64,000 nucleotides of DNA from Paenibacillus sp. XY044 (GCF_002257645.1 NZ_NQMO01000001.1:372001-436000); one strand, 5' to 3'; positions 33,486-42,845 are shown, counted from the stretch's first letter. Notes: generated by a model not told the origin, from the sequence alone. Translations and numbers: made by a program.

Positions 33486-33791
33486 ATGATTCTGGAAGCT
33501 GCGATGCTGCAGGTGAAGCCGGGTCAGGGGGATGCATTTGAGCATGCCTTCCGGGAGGCTTCGGCCATTATATCGGCCATGCAAGGGTACATCGGACATG
33601 AGCTTCAGCGCTGTATGGAGGTCCCAGACAGATACCTCCTTCTCGTGAAGTGGGAAACGCTTGAGGACCACACGGTGGGATTCAGGCAGTCCGAATCCTA
33701 TGCCCGGTGGAAAGGGCTGCTGCACCACTATTACGACCCTTTCCCGGTCGTTGAACATTTTGAACAAGTCACCTTGCAGGCGCCATCTTGA
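33486..33791 (+). CDS. Antibiotic biosynthesis monooxygenase (ABM) domain protein
   Basis: A 101-residue ferredoxin-like dimeric alpha/beta-barrel protein. It opens MILEAAMLQVKPGQGDAFEH and has GYIGHELQRCMEVPDRYLLL, WETLEDHTVGFRQSESYARW and a closing strand VVEHFEQV. Related proteins are small cofactor-free monooxygenases or quinol oxidases (YgiN, HmoB relatives) or have no known reaction. GGAGGAAG sets ATG 33486. Last gene of the DUF3891 operon; its end faces the minus-strand DinB gene. Confidence 0.85.
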   Translation: MILEAAMLQVKPGQGDAFEHAFREASAIISAMQGYIGHELQRCMEVPDRYLLLVKWETLEDHTVGFRQSESYARWKGLLHHYYDPFPVVEHFEQVTLQAPS

Positions 33792-33861
33792 AAGGATGGC
33801 CCCACAACGAAATGAGGAGGAGCATTGTGCTTCGACTCGTTAGCCGAACGGAAGCGGTATA

Positions 33862-34332
33862 TTACTCAAACAAAGAAACGCGCGGATCATGCCCCAGATC
33901 GTGGACGAGCATGGAATGAAGCTGGCCCCGGTGATGGTATAGATGCGCCACAATTTCCAGCAGCCAGCCGAACCGAGTGTAGGATGCCCCCCAGTACGAG
34001 GAAACCTCTTCCTGAAGTTGGTGCTCCGTCAACTGGTCGTATTTCTGAAAAAGGGATTCATAGTTACCCTTTAAAGCTTGGCGGATGCGTGCACTCGTGG
34101 AATACGACGTACTGCTGTAAAACGCAGCCATCTCTTGCTGTGAGGCACCGTCCGAAATGATCGAATCGGCCAGAGGCAGCATAGCGATATGCTCCAGCAG
34201 CTCGCCTACAGAAAATTTGCCGGGGGTCGGGCGCTTGGGCAGGTCGCCTTCATCCAGACCGTCCATCATCTCGAGAATGGAACGGATGGCCACGTTTATA
34301 TGATGCATTGCGCTTTGGCAGCAGGGATTCAT
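33862..34332 (-). CDS. DinB-fold protein
   Basis: A 156-residue four-helix-bundle protein of the DinB/YfiT superfamily. It opens MNPCCQSAMHHINVAIRSIL; GKFSVGELLEHIAMLPLAD supplies the first metal-ligand His, and IVAHLYHHRGQLHSML supplies the His pair of the last helix. The three-His site fits a metal-dependent hydrolase or thiol transferase. GGAGGAGATG precedes ATG 34332; the long upstream frame to 34530 has no ribosome site. Cys pair near the N-terminus is unusual for the fold. Confidence 0.84.
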   Translation of the reverse strand: MNPCCQSAMHHINVAIRSILEMMDGLDEGDLPKRPTPGKFSVGELLEHIAMLPLADSIISDGASQQEMAAFYSSTSYSTSARIRQALKGNYESLFQKYDQLTEHQLQEEVSSYWGASYTRFGWLLEIVAHLYHHRGQLHSMLVHDLGHDPRVSLFE

Positions 34333-34381
34333 TGTTTCATCTCCTCCATCGTTGCTGGTTTGTATGCATATATTGAAAAGG

Positions 34382-34416
34382 AAGAACAGGAACATGTGTT
34401 CTTGTTCTTTTTTTAT
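34382..34416 (+). terminator. Terminator-like hairpin in front of a GNAT gene
   Basis: AAGAACAGGAACA and TGTTCTTGTTCTT form a 13-position stem with one mismatch, followed by T-rich sequence. It points along the plus strand, where the nearest upstream gene is 590 bases away, so it may act as a leader attenuator for the GNAT gene at 34523 or stop antisense transcripts. Confidence 0.5.
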
Positions 34417-34522
34417 TATAATCGCATGTCGGAAGGCTATCAAGTTTTTTACAATAACCCTCATCTCTTGCGAGGGATTGATGCAGGGGAAAGCATGTTT
34501 TGCGAAGAGGAGATTTTCAGAA

Positions 34523-35029
34523 ATGAACATCAGACAGGCGGTTGTTGAGGATTACCCGGCGCTTGCAGCGGTCCATGTGGAAAGCTGGAAAACAACCTAC
34601 AGAGGCCTGATCGCTGACTCCTATCTGGATCAGCTGACGGTAGAGAGCCGGCTGGAGCGGTGGAAGCAGCTCTTAAGCCGGGAGGACGTTGGCTTTTGGA
34701 CATTCGTTTCCGAGGATGAAGACGGACGGGTGTGCGGGTTTATCCAAGGGGGAGCCTGCCGTGAAGAAGAAGCCGGGTATGATGCGGAAATCTATGCGCT
34801 GTATTTGCTTCAGGAGCATCAGGGAAGGGGACTCGGGAGAAGGCTGGTGGACACGCTGACCGCAGCGTTCCGGGAGACCGGCTTCGCTTCCATGTACGTG
34901 TGGGTGCTGAAGGATAATCCGGCGCGCCAGTTCTACATAAAAATGGGCGGCAGACCTGTTTTCGATAAATCGCTTAGCATCGGCGGGCAGCCGGTACAGG
35001 AAACCGGTCTGGGCTGGGAAACGATTTGA
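34523..35029 (+). CDS. GNAT family N-acetyltransferase
   Basis: A 168-residue protein of the RimI-like group. It opens MNIRQAVVEDYPALAAVHVE and contains SWKTTYRGLI, a common mark of this subfamily. IYALYLLQEHQGRGLGRRLV is motif A and NPARQFYIKMGGRPVFDKSL motif B. The start at 34523 is set by GAAGAGGAG; a longer upstream frame exists but lies across the hairpin at 34382-34416. A methyltransferase gene follows after 39 bases. Confidence 0.88.
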   Translation: MNIRQAVVEDYPALAAVHVESWKTTYRGLIADSYLDQLTVESRLERWKQLLSREDVGFWTFVSEDEDGRVCGFIQGGACREEEAGYDAEIYALYLLQEHQGRGLGRRLVDTLTAAFRETGFASMYVWVLKDNPARQFYIKMGGRPVFDKSLSIGGQPVQETGLGWETI

Positions 35030-35068
35030 AGCACGGAGAACCGGGTATTCAAAAAAGGAGGCGGAAGG

Positions 35069-35884
35069 ATGAGCAGCATCATCGATTACTATAATCAGTT
35101 TGATGAATGGGGAAGGCTGGACCGGGAGCCGGTCGAATTTATGGTAAACCTGCATTTCATCAAGCGGTATTTGAAACCGGGTTCGCGTGTGCTCGACAAC
35201 GGGGCGGGACCGGGGAAATATGCGATTGCGCTGGCGCAGGAGGGCTATGACGTGACTTTAACCGATCTGTCCCCGCACCTCGTCGGCGTTGCTGCCGACA
35301 AGGTGAAGCAGCATCGCCTGGAGGCACGGTTTCAAGGGATACACGTGGCCGATGCAAGAGATCTCGGGAGATTTGAAGATGGGCGGTTTGACGCCGCTTT
35401 GATGCTTGGCCCGCTGTACCATCTTCAGCAGGAGGAGGACCGGCATCAGGCTGCCCGCGAACTGTTCCGGGTGACAAAACCCGGCGGCCGCGTATTTGTC
35501 GCCTTCATGACCCGGACGAGGCATCTGATCAATTCGCTGCAGCATCCGCAGTCCTGGAAGCCAAATCATACGATGGACGGCATTGATGAGTTTATGAGAA
35601 CGGGCATATTCAATCACAGCGATGAAGGCCGGTTTACGGGAGCGTATTATTTTCCGATTGGAGAGATTTGCCCCTTCATGGAGCAGCATGGCTTCGGCAG
35701 TATTCGCCTGCTCGCGTCGGGGAGTGTGGTGCAGTCTATGAGCGAAGAGCAGTGGGCGTATTGGCGGGGCCGCGGTCCGGAGGAATTTCAGCGGTTCCTG
35801 GACCGTGTCATGGAGGCTGCGGAAGATCCTTATATTCTGGGTACTTCCTCTCATTTGCTGTATATCGGATCCAAGCCGTACTAA
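35069..35884 (+). CDS. Class I SAM-dependent methyltransferase
   Basis: A 271-residue methyltransferase. Motif I is RVLDNGAGPGKYAIALAQEG (near residues 38-58), then VTLTDLSPHLVGVAADKV and the motif II/III stretch FDAALMLGPLYHLQQEED. The N-terminus SIIDYYNQFDEWGRLDREP is shared with a Bacillales family of unknown substrate. AAAGGAGGCGGAAGG precedes the ATG. It follows the GNAT gene closely and probably forms a pair with it. Confidence 0.88.
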   Translation: MSSIIDYYNQFDEWGRLDREPVEFMVNLHFIKRYLKPGSRVLDNGAGPGKYAIALAQEGYDVTLTDLSPHLVGVAADKVKQHRLEARFQGIHVADARDLGRFEDGRFDAALMLGPLYHLQQEEDRHQAARELFRVTKPGGRVFVAFMTRTRHLINSLQHPQSWKPNHTMDGIDEFMRTGIFNHSDEGRFTGAYYFPIGEICPFMEQHGFGSIRLLASGSVVQSMSEEQWAYWRGRGPEEFQRFLDRVMEAAEDPYILGTSSHLLYIGSKPY

Positions 35885-36017
35885 CCGGAGGCTGGTGTGC
35901 TCTTATTTCGGATGATCCCGCTGCTCTCAGAAGCGTGACGCTTGTCCGTGTTTTTGTCCGGTAAACCGATTATACTGTTATTAACACAGTCTTATCGCAC
36001 ATACGGGAGGAAGAGCT

Positions 36018-36776
36018 TTGGAAGACTTGGTGCAGAGAGAGCACGAGATCATGAAAGTATGCCTGCTGGCCGGGCAGATCATGCTGCAAAGCGGAGCGGA
36101 GACGTACCGGGTGGAGGACACCATGGTCCGGATTGCCGCTTCTTTTGGCGTGGATAAAACGCATAGTTACATGACGCCTACGGGACTCATTTTTTCCATG
36201 GAGGATCCGCAGCCGATCACAAGGCTGAACCGGATTTCGGACCGGACGACGAATTTGCATAAAATCGACCGTGTGAACAGCGTATCCCGGCGCATCAGTA
36301 ATGGGGAACTGACGATCGCTGAAGCGCGCCGGGAGCTGGAGAACATTCAGCGGACAGGCGATATCTATCCGCTGTGGCTGCGATTGCTGATGGCGGCTCT
36401 GGCCAGCGGATGCTTTCTGATCATGTTCCGCGGGATATGGCCGGATTTCCTGCCTGCGGCCGCAGCCGGAGGTCTCGGATACTATTGCACACTGCTGCTG
36501 CAGCGGATGATCCCGGTCAAGTTCTTCGCCGAGTTTTCGGGCGCGCTGGCGATCGGCCTGTGCGCAGTCCTGTTCGTCAAATTCGGCTTTGGGCGGAACC
36601 TGGACATTATCGTCATCAGCTCGGTCATGCCGCTCGTACCGGGACTGCTGATTACTAACGCAATCCGCGATTTGATGGCAGGCCACCTTGTTTCCGGCTT
36701 GTCGAAGGGGGCAGAAGCATTCATCACCTCTTTCGCCATCGGGGCGGGTATCGCGTTTATGCTGTCATTTCAATAA
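36018..36776 (+). CDS. ThrE-type exporter, large subunit (YjjP-like)
   Basis: A 252-residue protein. The N-terminal ~110 residues are soluble and contain LLAGQIMLQSGAETYRVEDT and SYMTPTGLIFSM, the DUF1212 signature; five membrane helices follow from about residue 118. TTG start at 36018 behind GGGAGGA. It pairs with the next gene, 12 bases on, which supplies the remaining helices, so the two together form one threonine/serine (or succinate, by analogy with E. coli YjjPB) exporter. Confidence 0.9.
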   Translation: MEDLVQREHEIMKVCLLAGQIMLQSGAETYRVEDTMVRIAASFGVDKTHSYMTPTGLIFSMEDPQPITRLNRISDRTTNLHKIDRVNSVSRRISNGELTIAEARRELENIQRTGDIYPLWLRLLMAALASGCFLIMFRGIWPDFLPAAAAGGLGYYCTLLLQRMIPVKFFAEFSGALAIGLCAVLFVKFGFGRNLDIIVISSVMPLVPGLLITNAIRDLMAGHLVSGLSKGAEAFITSFAIGAGIAFMLSFQ

Positions 36777-36788
36777 GGAGGGTGCCGC

Positions 36789-37220
36789 ATGTACATTGAA
36801 CAGCTTATCACGAGCTTCATCGCATCCGCTGCGTTCGGCATGCTCTTCAATGCGCCGAAAAAGGCGCTGCTGCAGTGCGGATTTGCCGGAATGGTCGGCT
36901 GGCTGCTGTATATATGGCTTCAGGATATGCACGTGCTGCGGATTACGGCCACCGTGGTCGCCAGTTATTTCGTAACGGTGATCAGCCATTTGTTTGCCAA
37001 AAGGTACCGCACCCCGATCATCGTGTTCAGCGTATCGGGTATCATTCCGCTTGTCCCCGGAGGAACGGCTTATGACGCGATGCGCAACGCGGTCGAGAAC
37101 CAATATGACCAAGCCGTCCAGCTGGGAGCCGAGGCGTTTATGATTTCGGGCGCGATCGCCCTTGGCCTGCTGCTGTCGGAAGTGACCAATCAGCTCATCC
37201 GGAAATGGGTGCCTAAATGA
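36789..37220 (+). CDS. ThrE-type exporter, small subunit (YjjB-like)
   Basis: A 143-residue membrane protein with four to five helices. IIVFSVSGIIPLVPGGTAYD is the family signature shared with the C-terminal part of ThrE, and FGMLFNAPKKALLQCGFAGM lies near the N-terminus. AAGGAGGGTGCCGC precedes the ATG. Together with the upstream gene it makes the split exporter; a terminator follows. Confidence 0.9.
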   Translation: MYIEQLITSFIASAAFGMLFNAPKKALLQCGFAGMVGWLLYIWLQDMHVLRITATVVASYFVTVISHLFAKRYRTPIIVFSVSGIIPLVPGGTAYDAMRNAVENQYDQAVQLGAEAFMISGAIALGLLLSEVTNQLIRKWVPK

Positions 37221-37238
37221 AAGATATGCATATAGGCA

Positions 37239-37321
37239 AAAAAAATCAGGCGTCAGCGGTTCGAGTTGCTTCCCCTTAACGGAGGAGAAGCACCAAACCG
37301 GCTGCTTGGCCTGATTTTTTT
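37239..37321. terminator. Long bidirectional terminator
   Basis: AAAAAATCAGGC (37240-37251) and GCCTGATTTTTT (37309-37320) form the outer stem, with inner AGCGGTT/AACCGGCT and TTGCTTC/GAAGCA pairings. It serves the exporter genes and the convergent methyltransferase. Confidence 0.82.
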
Positions 37322-37357
37322 GTCGTCTTCACGAAATTCCGCAGAAGCGGACCCCGT

Positions 37358-38185
37358 TTATTTAACACCGAGTCTCATCCGGTAGCTGAACAAAACCTGC
37401 AGCGTCTTTCCCTGGAAGAAGTCATCGACGATCCGTTTAAACCGTTCAATGTCTTCATCCAGCTCGTTCGAGTTTAGCCGCAGAACCGTTTGAACCCCGC
37501 CCTGGCTCATCGCGATTCCGAAGTACCGTTCGGCATCGCAATTCTCCGCATGATGAAACACGATTTCCTTTGTGAACCGGAAATGGCCGCTGTCCTGAAT
37601 GCTCGCGAGATGTTTTTCCTTATCCCTTTTGACGGCCCGCTTCTCTTGGCTGAGGAGCTTGCGGATGATGTCGTCCGCCCGGTTGATCACTTCTTCGTAG
37701 GCCTGCTCGACCTGCCAGTGCAGCGTCGGCGGCCAATCGCAGTCATAGGCGGCGAAGATGCCGCCGGGCTTCAGCACCCGGGCAGCCTCCAACAGCGTGC
37801 TTGAAGGCTCCATCCAATGAAAAGACTGCGAGCATGTGATCATATCGGCGGTTTCGCTGCCGACGGCAAGCTGGTTAGAGTAGCCCGAGATAAAGCGAAC
37901 ATGGGCGGAGTCATTCAAACGCTCCAGCTTGAATTCCGCTACGCTGCGCATATCGTCATTCGGCTCGATGCCGATGACCTGGTCTGCATGCTCTTTCCAG
38001 ATTAGCGTGGACAGTCCGGTACCGCAGCCCAGATCGAGCACCAGCTCGGGCCTGTGCTGCAGGTACCCTGACAGCAGGGACGTCACAAGGGGAGGTGCTG
38101 CGGGCCGGTAGCGGTCGTAAGTATCCCCGTATCCGGAGAAACGGTCGATGTTGCGCTGGTTGTTTCCCTCCGGAACGATGCTCAT
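37358..38185 (-). CDS. Class I SAM-dependent methyltransferase
   Basis: A 275-residue methyltransferase of the TAM/UbiE-like type. Motif I is [20 protein letters not shown], then [18 protein letters not shown], and [20 protein letters not shown] is the region after strand 4, characteristic of trans-aconitate methyltransferase relatives. The start overlaps the pepT stop by four bases (ATGA), so it is coupled to pepT. Substrate unknown. Confidence 0.88.
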   Translation of the reverse strand: MSIVPEGNNQRNIDRFSGYGDTYDRYRPAAPPLVTSLLSGYLQHRPELVLDLGCGTGLSTLIWKEHADQVIGIEPNDDMRSVAEFKLERLNDSAHVRFISGYSNQLAVGSETADMITCSQSFHWMEPSSTLLEAARVLKPGGIFAAYDCDWPPTLHWQVEQAYEEVINRADDIIRKLLSQEKRAVKRDKEKHLASIQDSGHFRFTKEIVFHHAENCDAERYFGIAMSQGGVQTVLRLNSNELDEDIERFKRIVDDFFQGKTLQVLFSYRMRLGVK

Positions 38186-39423
38186 ACGCCTCTTGTTTCA
38201 AAACGCTTCAGAATTTCGATGATAACCTGTACCGACTTCAGCATATTGTCGACGGAAATGTATTCGAACTTGCCGTGGAAGTTTTCTCCGCCTGTAAAAA
38301 TATTCGGTGTCGGCAGTCCCATATAGGAGAGCTGGGAGCCGTCCGTTCCGCCGCGGATCGGCTTGACGAGCGGCGTGATACCGAGGCTTTCCATCGCTTC
38401 ATAGGCTACGTCGACGATTTCCTTCACGGGTTCGATTTTTTCTCTCATGTTGTAGTATTGATCGCGCATTTCCAGCGTGACGCGTTCCTCGCCGTATTTT
38501 GCTTGAAGCTGCTTCACGACCTGGATCAGATGCTCCTTCTTGGCAGTAAACTCCGTCCGGTCAAAGTCGCGGATGATGTACTCCATCTTCGTCCGTTCGG
38601 TGTCCCCGTTTTGCGAGAGCAGATGGTAGAACCCTTCGTAGCCTTCCGTATGCTCAGGAGCCTGCTCCGGAGGAAGCATGGAATTCAGCTCCATGGCGAT
38701 TTTGATCGAGTTCACCATCTTGTTCTTCGCCGTGCCCGGATGAACGTTGGTTCCTTGAATCGTGATGCTGGCCTTGGCCGCGTTAAAGCTCTCATATTCC
38801 AGCTCCCCGAGGGGACCACCGTCCACGGTGTAGGCAAAATCGGCGTTAAAGGCGGCAACATCGAATTTCTCAGGGCCGCGGCCGATTTCCTCATCGGGGG
38901 TAAAAGCGACTCTGACCGTCCCGTGCTTGATTTCCGGATGGCCGATCAAGTAGGCCATCGCCGTCATAATTTCGGCAATGCCGGCTTTGTTATCCGCGCC
39001 AAGCAGGGTCGTTCCGTCCGTCGTGATCAGCGTATGTCCTTTATATTGAGGCAGTTCAGGAAACAGCTTCGGAGAAAGAACGACGCCAAGCCCCGCATTC
39101 AGAACGATGTCGCCACCATCATAGTTGTCAACGATTTGCGGATTTACGCCTTTGCCTGTAAAATCCGTTGCGGTATCCACGTGGGCGAGGAAGCCGATCG
39201 TCGGCACGCCGTCCTTGTCCGTATTGGAATGAAGCGCGGCCATGACATAGCCGTTTTCATCCATCGTGACGTCCTTCATACCGATGGAATTCAGCTCTTC
39301 CACCAGCATTCGCGCGAGGGTAAGCTGCCCCGGGGTCGAAGGCGTAGTGCTGCTTTCTTCATTCGATTGGGTTTCCACCCTGGCGTAAGTGATTAACCGG
39401 TCCATGATTTCCTGTTTCAACAT
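38182..39423 (-). CDS. pepT: Peptidase T (aminotripeptidase)
   Basis: A 413-residue M20B metallopeptidase. [12 protein letters not shown] carries the first zinc ligand and Asp (HxD near residue 79), [16 protein letters not shown] the bridging Asp, and [10 protein letters not shown] the catalytic Glu pair; [20 protein letters not shown] and [11 protein letters not shown] complete the site. The enzyme releases the N-terminal residue from tripeptides in the cytosol. AAAGGGAGCTGAAGG precedes the ATG. Length agrees with the family (about 410). First gene of a two-gene operon. Confidence 0.96.
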   Translation of the reverse strand: MLKQEIMDRLITYARVETQSNEESSTTPSTPGQLTLARMLVEELNSIGMKDVTMDENGYVMAALHSNTDKDGVPTIGFLAHVDTATDFTGKGVNPQIVDNYDGGDIVLNAGLGVVLSPKLFPELPQYKGHTLITTDGTTLLGADNKAGIAEIMTAMAYLIGHPEIKHGTVRVAFTPDEEIGRGPEKFDVAAFNADFAYTVDGGPLGELEYESFNAAKASITIQGTNVHPGTAKNKMVNSIKIAMELNSMLPPEQAPEHTEGYEGFYHLLSQNGDTERTKMEYIIRDFDRTEFTAKKEHLIQVVKQLQAKYGEERVTLEMRDQYYNMREKIEPVKEIVDVAYEAMESLGITPLVKPIRGGTDGSQLSYMGLPTPNIFTGGENFHGKFEYISVDNMLKSVQVIIEILKRFETRGV

Positions 39424-39588
39424 CCTTCAGCTCCCTTTATGTAAATTGGTGTACTACTTCATATGATATCATGGGCCAGGGGCAAAATCACAAGCTTGAT
39501 CCGAAAAGCCGGGAGGGCAAAAGAGCCGCGGCCGGGCTGTCCTCCCCGTCCAAAACGAATTATAATAGGTTATGGAGGTGCGTTGGAA

Positions 39589-39786
39589 GTGACCGTTAAT
39601 GTGTTCAGCCTTGTATTTTCGCTTGTCGTGATTGGTTTGATCCTTTTGTTCTTCTTCGGCTTGTTCAAATACGTATCCAACGGCAGCAGGCATGTCAGAA
39701 AATCCGATGCCGCCTTGAGGAGAGTTGAGGAAAAGCTGGACTACATTATATACAAAATGAATGAGAAACCGGGGGATGAGCGATGA
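39589..39786 (+). CDS. Small membrane protein (DUF4083-like)
   Basis: A 65-residue protein: one hydrophobic helix (FSLVFSLVVIGLILLFFFGL, residues ~6-27), then a basic stretch and a helix RRVEEKLDYIIYKMNEKPG that resembles the DUF4083 tail. The start is either GTG 39589 (ten bases behind GGAGG) or TTG 39583 (four bases); I prefer GTG. The longer frame from 39463 has no ribosome site. Its stop overlaps the next start (ATGA), so it is coupled to the PPOX gene. Confidence 0.7.
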   Translation: MTVNVFSLVFSLVVIGLILLFFFGLFKYVSNGSRHVRKSDAALRRVEEKLDYIIYKMNEKPGDER

Positions 39787-40418
39787 CTACAGGTCCTTTT
39801 AAGGCGACCATCCAATCGGCGGAGGAGCTTCGATCACTGAGCAGTCCACCCAGCGAATTGGTCAGGAACAAGGCCATTTCGCGTTTGGATCACCACTGCC
39901 GCGATTTTATTTCCAAGTCTCCGCTGCTGTTTCTGTCCACCAGCGATGCGAGGGGCAACTGCGACGTATCGCCCCGCGGCGATGCGCCAGGCTTTGTATA
40001 CATAATGGATGATACGCGGCTGGTCATACCGGAAAGACCCGGGAACCGGAGGTATGATTCGCTTCTGAATATTGTGCAGAACCCGCATGCCGGGCTGATC
40101 TTTATCATCCCAGGGCTGGAGGAGACGCTCAGAATGAACGGGAAGGCCTGCATCACCACGGATCCTGAACTGATGGAGAAGCTGTCCGCCCAGGGGAAAA
40201 TTCCGCAGATAGGCATCGGCGTGGAGATCGAGGAGTGTTATATTCACTGCGCCAAAGCCTTCAAGCGCTCCAAACTGTGGAATCCGGAGCATTGGCCGGA
40301 GGAGGAGGAGCTTCCAAATCCTGCTGCCATCATCGCAGAGCACGCGCGCGGTCTGAAGGTAACGGAGGAGCAGGTCGCGAGGTCACTGGCAGAGAGCTAT
40401 GAAAAGCGATTATACTAA
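39783..40418 (+). CDS. PPOX-class FMN-dependent flavoprotein, MSMEG_1061-like
   Basis: A 211-residue split-barrel flavoprotein. FISKSPLLFLSTSDARGNCD, VSPRGDAPGFVYIMDDTRLV and IPERPGNRRYDSLLNI are the marks of the pyridoxamine-phosphate-oxidase-like group called MSMEG_1061 family; CYIHCAKAFKRSKLW lies at the C-terminal core. Such proteins bind FMN or F420, and most have no known substrate. Translation is coupled to the small membrane protein upstream; a VOC gene follows after 36 bases. Confidence 0.87.
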   Translation: MTTGPFKATIQSAEELRSLSSPPSELVRNKAISRLDHHCRDFISKSPLLFLSTSDARGNCDVSPRGDAPGFVYIMDDTRLVIPERPGNRRYDSLLNIVQNPHAGLIFIIPGLEETLRMNGKACITTDPELMEKLSAQGKIPQIGIGVEIEECYIHCAKAFKRSKLWNPEHWPEEEELPNPAAIIAEHARGLKVTEEQVARSLAESYEKRLY

Positions 40419-40454
40419 TAGATCTGATATCATCTTTTACCAAGGGGGCTGGCC

Positions 40455-40850
40455 ATGAGTATCATTCCGATGCTAGCAGTGCATGACGCCGCGGCGGCAA
40501 TTGTTTTTTACCAATCGGTGTTCGGTGCCTCGGAAGTGAACCGTATCCTTACGGACGACGGGAGAACATCGCATGCCGAAATGCGGGCAGGCGATGCCCG
40601 GTTTATGGTCGCTGACGAGTTTCCTGAACATAATACCGCAGCAGAAACGCTTGGAGGAACGCCGGTGATTTTGTACATCGTCGTTGAGGATGCTTTGGAT
40701 ACAGCGAACAAGGCTGTTTCCGCAGGAGCGGTTACGCTTAGGGAGGTTGCCGCGCAGCCTCATGGAGACTCGGTCGGGAAGATCAGGGATCCATTCGGCC
40801 ATGTATGGATGATTGCCACCCCTTTGAGGAAAACAAAGCAGGAGCTGTGA
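40455..40850 (+). CDS. VOC family protein (PhnB/glyoxalase-like)
   Basis: A 131-residue protein of two beta-alpha-beta-beta-beta modules. It opens IPMLAVHDAAAAIVFYQSVF, with HAEMRAGDARFMVADEFPEH in the first module and GKIRDPFGHVWMIATPL in the second, a standard PhnB-like ending. The metal-site residues are variable in this branch, so no reaction is assigned. AAGGGGGCTGGCC precedes the ATG. Confidence 0.86.
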   Translation: MSIIPMLAVHDAAAAIVFYQSVFGASEVNRILTDDGRTSHAEMRAGDARFMVADEFPEHNTAAETLGGTPVILYIVVEDALDTANKAVSAGAVTLREVAAQPHGDSVGKIRDPFGHVWMIATPLRKTKQEL

Positions 40851-40869
40851 TTCAAAAACATTTGAGCTT

Positions 40870-40903
40870 CCACAACGAATTCCCCGGGTTCGCCCGGTCG
40901 TGG
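40870..40903. other. Stable hairpin with TTCG tetraloop
   Basis: CCGGG-TTCG-CCCGG with an outer CCAC/GTGG stem between the VOC and DinB genes. No T-run follows, so it is not a standard terminator; it may slow decay or separate expression within the operon. Confidence 0.5.
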
Positions 40904-40936
40904 CAAGCGTAGGGTTCATAACATAAGGAGGAAATG

Positions 40937-41404
40937 ATGAAATCCCTTTTTCTATACAATTGGCAGGTGCGCGATGAATGGTTTGACGTCTGTGAGCAGC
41001 TAAGTCATGAAGAACAGCTGAAGGAGCGAACGGGCGGGGTGGGTTCCATCCTCAAAACCCTATTCCATGTCGCTGACGTCGAGTACAGCTGGATGCTTGC
41101 TGCGGAAGGCATGGAAGCTGAAGAACCAAAATTCGAGGATTACGCAACCCTGAGCGCTGTTAAGGCCCTGTCGGATCGCTATGTCACGGAGCTGCGTCCG
41201 CTGATTCTGGACAGAAACCCAGAGCGGGACGGAGAAATCGTCAAGGCCAGCTGGCACGCTGAGCCCCTGCGTTATGGGGAGGTTGCAAAGCACGTCATTG
41301 CCCATGAAATTCATCATATGGGTCAGCTGTCCGTTTGGGCCAAAGAGCTCCATGTGCCAAGGGTTTCCGCCAATTTTATCGGACGCGGGTTAGGTGAGAA
41401 GTAG
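40937..41404 (+). CDS. DinB-fold protein
   Basis: A 155-residue four-helix-bundle protein. ILKTLFHVADVEYSWML supplies the first His ligand, and AKHVIAHEIHHMGQLSVWAK the HxxxH pair near residue 122. This is the DinB/YjoA-like subgroup seen across Bacillales; bacillithiol-dependent transferase activity is known for some relatives. AAGGAGG favours ATG 40937 over the adjacent ATG at 40934. It lies within a same-strand run ending at glutamate racemase. Confidence 0.86.
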   Translation: MKSLFLYNWQVRDEWFDVCEQLSHEEQLKERTGGVGSILKTLFHVADVEYSWMLAAEGMEAEEPKFEDYATLSAVKALSDRYVTELRPLILDRNPERDGEIVKASWHAEPLRYGEVAKHVIAHEIHHMGQLSVWAKELHVPRVSANFIGRGLGEK

Positions 41405-41429
41405 ATCTTGAAGGAAGGTTACGAAAAGG

Positions 41430-41939
41430 ATGGAAATGCGGATTCAACCGATGTCCCCGGAATTTGCCGCCCGAATTTCTACATGGCGATATCCGGCACC
41501 GTATGACTTCTATAGTATGGAAGCAGATGAGGAAGACATATCCGAGTTGATGAACGGGGACTACGCAGCAGTGACGGATGCCGCCGGAAACCCATTCGGG
41601 TTTTACTGCACGGGCAATTCGGCCAGGGTTGCCGGAGGTTATGGGGCCGGGTTATACGCGGATGATACTTGCGTCGATTACGGCCTGGGAATGAAACCCG
41701 AGCTGACGGGGCATGGTGCCGGGCTGGATTTTGTAAAAGGAGGCATGGCTTATGTTTCCGATAAGTTTCCCGGAATGGGGATCCGTCTGGCCGTGGCCAA
41801 ATTCAATCAGCGTGCAGTGAAGGTATACAGCCGGGCAGGATTCAAGGAGATATGCGAGTTTACCTCGCTGGTAGGGGGCGAGAACGTGCTCTTTACCGGC
41901 ATGGTTTACAGATTTTCCGAAGAAACCCGGACAACATGA
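41430..41939 (+). CDS. GNAT family N-acetyltransferase
   Basis: A 169-residue protein of the RimI-like branch that opens with IQPMSPEFAARISTWRYPAP and YDFYSM. The acetyl-CoA loop is degenerate: YGLGMKPELTGHGAGLDFVK carries TGHGAG in place of Q/RxxGxG/A, and FNQRAVKVYSRAGFKEICEF is motif B. A second in-frame ATG at 41436 is possible. Follows the DinB gene by 25 bases. Substrate unknown. Confidence 0.83.
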   Translation: MEMRIQPMSPEFAARISTWRYPAPYDFYSMEADEEDISELMNGDYAAVTDAAGNPFGFYCTGNSARVAGGYGAGLYADDTCVDYGLGMKPELTGHGAGLDFVKGGMAYVSDKFPGMGIRLAVAKFNQRAVKVYSRAGFKEICEFTSLVGGENVLFTGMVYRFSEETRTT

Positions 41940-42038
41940 TATAATAACTCCGGGGCTGACGGCCCCGGAAGGCAAAATCGCCGGGCAGCCGGTTAAATGG
42001 CGTCCGGAGCAATTATTAAGAAAAATCAGGTGAACAAC

Positions 42039-42845
42039 ATGCGAATTGCGCTTTTTGATTCAGGCCTCGGCGGACTGACCGTGCTGTCTGAAGCCGTAAA
42101 GCAGCTGCCCAACGAAGACTTTTTATTTTTTGCAGACACGCTTCACGTTCCTTACGGAACCAAGACAAAGGGTCAGGTTCTGGATTATGTCCGCCAGTCC
42201 GTGGACATGATTCTGCAGGACGAGATCAAGGCGCTCGTCATTGCCTGCAATACGGCGACGAGTGCCGCGGCGGAGGAACTGCGCCGGGAATATAACATTC
42301 CGATCATCGGGATGGAGCCCGCGGTTAAGCCAGCGGTCGAAAAGAACCGGATGACCGGGAAAAGGGTGCTGGTGGCGGCCACTCCGCTGACTCTGCACCA
42401 GTCTAAATACACCCAGTTGATATCCAGGGTAGATGACCATAGCATTGTGGACTCCCTGCCGCTCCCAGAGCTCGTAGGGTACTGCGAATCGCTCGAGTTT
42501 GACCTGGACAGGATGACTCGCTATTTTACGGACAAATTCGCGGATTACCGGCTGGAGGAATATGGGACCCTGGTGCTCGGATGCACGCATTTTCCTTTTT
42601 ACACCCGGATCCTGCAACAGATCCTGCCGCCGCATATTGAAATCATAGACGGAAGCGCCGGGACAGTGCGGAGACTGGACTATATCCTAAAAAAAACAGG
42701 AATATCCGGAACGCAGCGGGGGGGAGATATCCGCTTTGCGTGCTCCAGCCAGGATTCCGAATATATGGCGAAAATGCAAGCCGCGTACGATTACTACAGC
42801 ACTCAGGTTGCAGGCAACGAACACGCCGTTGATCCTAGCTTTTAA
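42039..42845 (+). CDS. racE: Glutamate racemase
   Basis: A 268-residue Asp/Glu racemase. IALFDSGLGGLTVL is the N-terminal signature, VIACNTATSAAAEEL carries the first catalytic Cys (near residue 72) and VLGCTHFPFY the second (near 184). The enzyme makes D-glutamate for peptidoglycan. The start ATG 42039 follows CAGGTGAACAAC; the frame opens earlier at 41997 without a site. The sequence is nearer to the YrpC/RacE split group than to E. coli MurI, and the organism may hold a second copy. Confidence 0.92.
   Translation: MRIALFDSGLGGLTVLSEAVKQLPNEDFLFFADTLHVPYGTKTKGQVLDYVRQSVDMILQDEIKALVIACNTATSAAAEELRREYNIPIIGMEPAVKPAVEKNRMTGKRVLVAATPLTLHQSKYTQLISRVDDHSIVDSLPLPELVGYCESLEFDLDRMTRYFTDKFADYRLEEYGTLVLGCTHFPFYTRILQQILPPHIEIIDGSAGTVRRLDYILKKTGISGTQRGGDIRFACSSQDSEYMAKMQAAYDYYSTQVAGNEHAVDPSF

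Noticed and set aside
38095..39396. 433-codon plus-strand frame opposite pepT
   Set aside because: pepT has all catalytic motifs on the minus strand; the plus-strand frame is a mirror artefact.
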